A stretch of DNA of 64,000 bases from Azadirachta indica (taxonomy: Eukaryota; Streptophyta; Magnoliopsida; Sapindales; Meliaceae), in assembly GCA_022749755.1 (NCBI GenBank), contig CM040450.1:3276913-3340912 (forward strand), given 5' to 3'. Of this stretch, positions 63,001 through 64,000 are shown one piece after another (the stretch's first letter is position 1; every line of letters starts with the position of its first letter). The position numbers were made by a program, and so were the translations under genes. The notes under the pieces are model-generated. The model did no database searches, was not told where the DNA came from, and worked only from the letters and a program-made list of their open reading frames with translations.

Positions 63001-64000
63001 TTTTGTTTGAAATATGAATTGATTAAAATTTGAATCTGATTAATATATTTATTTTTTTAATCTTAAACATCTTATAATAAATATTAAAAAAAACTGGAAA
63101 CTGTGTATCGACATATATGCATTAAAAAAATCTGAAACTTATATATTAAGTTGTTGATATATATATAAATATTAAGTAGTGAACTAAAACATTATTGACC
63201 AATAAAATATTTAATTCATTCAAATATTTGATTATTTATATTTAAATTAAATTTTTAACTTAATAATGGTTATACACTTTTACTAGATTATCATATATAA
63301 GTTAAAATATAAATAATTTTTAGATATCTAAATAAAATTATTTAGGTTTAAGTAAAAAAGAAAGTTCTAATACACAAAAATTAATGAAGGATGAATTACA
63401 TTTTTTTTGGAATATTAAGATGAATTTCCTTTATTTATTTTTTTTCCGGTGATCTTGCCCAGTTCATTTTATTTTTTATACTAAATTTAGTAGTTGAAAT
63501 GAGAAAGACAATGGTGATTGTTCAGCTTGTTTATTCATACTTAGTGTTAACTTTATTCATCGTATATATACATAGTCTAATTGATTTGACCTTCTTTTAC
63601 GTCGTTGTAAAAAACTGAAAACTCCATAAGATATTTAACGGGATACAAGAAGTCAGCATTCCAATATTCTGACATAAAAGTCTGAACTATACTATTTTAT
63701 TGTTTAAACATTATTCAGGACAAAATTTATTTTATCGTGTATTTTTATACAGTGCAGACACTGTATAAAAATTAAAAATAATATAATTTACATCCCAAAA
63801 ATTTGATCACTTCTATGCTTAAGTTAAGTCTGTATTATATTATTTTTTTATTTTTAAAAAAATTATTTAATTATTAATTAAAAATAATATATAATTAATA
63901 ATAAAAATAAATTTTATATGATTAATATATTATATTACAATCATGCATTAAATATTATATTAAATTTTATTTAATATAATTCAAACCAATCCAATCTAAT
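57099..64000. other. AT-rich intergenic DNA, no gene supported
   Basis: No gene is recognised on either strand over almost 7 kb. Minus-strand frames at 58252-58443 and 58680-58925 have exon-like codon use for short stretches (for example VLDHVKLQNAALREAGFKV at about 58410-58350) but lack start, splice and flanking exons, so they may be gene relics. The plus-strand region 61290-61640 and the 62070-62330 stretch have more balanced composition without similarity known to me. A simple AAATA/AAT repeat lies at 61817-61857. Confidence 0.5.
59335..59726. repeat. Three degenerate tandem units of about 130 bp
   Basis: Units start at about 59335, 59465 and 59596. Each contains in order TTTATA, ATTCA, a GAATATAAAC-like block, AGATGA/ACATGA, an AGAATAT block and an ACTTTT/AGTTTT block near its end. 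They differ at roughly a quarter of positions. Purpose unknown; it looks like a short satellite remnant. Confidence 0.6.

Noticed and set aside
1..64000. tRNA or rRNA genes
   Set aside because: I found no cloverleaf-like sequence with A and B boxes and no rRNA tracts beyond the short antisense guide matches in the EBP1 intron; a dedicated scan could still find one.

Overview
This is nuclear DNA from a flowering plant, almost certainly a eudicot. The genes carry many GT-AG introns and encode plant-type products (chlorophyll synthase, seed Em/LEA proteins, a plastid-targeted enzyme, a plant importin). Intergenic DNA is very AT-rich. A woody rosid such as Citrus would fit, but the species cannot be proven from sequence alone.

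Layout. (1) 1-9.7 kb is a decayed duplicated area. It holds a nearly complete but broken pyruvate decarboxylase (6014-8416, minus), a shorter rearranged second copy (1-563), two loose fragments of the 3' end of the neighbouring ERDJ3A gene, and a fold-back Mutator-like element. (2) 10.3-26.6 kb holds a head-to-head pair: ERDJ3A/TMS1-like ER J-protein (minus) and an importin-11/KA120-like karyopherin (plus, 23 coding exons, one intron carrying a solo LTR). (3) 28.9-32.4 kb holds EBP1 (minus); its fourth intron contains repeated box C/D snoRNA-like units. (4) 32.7-35.5 kb is AT-rich and shows no gene. (5) 35.6-38.5 kb holds a ZRF1/zuotin-type J-protein with two SANT domains, its coding region in one exon. 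(6) 40.1-42.8 kb holds a mitochondrial succinate/fumarate-type carrier (minus). (7) 43.8-50.5 kb holds three tandem Em (group 1 LEA) genes: one intact, one frameshifted, one divergent; a fold-back Mutator-like element lies between the second and third. (8) 51.2-55.3 kb holds chlorophyll synthase (minus, 15 exons), with a 206-bp palindrome in one intron and a third Mutator-like element about 345 bp upstream. (9) 57-64 kb is AT-rich; no convincing gene is seen.

The genes belong to unrelated pathways: protein folding, nuclear import, ribosome biogenesis/growth, metabolite transport, desiccation tolerance and chlorophyll synthesis. The order ERDJ3A-KA120 and the order EBP1-Em-chlorophyll synthase each match a local gene order in Arabidopsis, as I recall it, so this looks like ancestral synteny rather than functional clustering. 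The most interesting items are the intronic snoRNA-like units, the three TIR elements with 9-10 bp target duplications (one with its empty site preserved in the paralogous segment), the solo LTR 12 bp from a splice acceptor, and the near-perfect palindrome in chlorophyll synthase.
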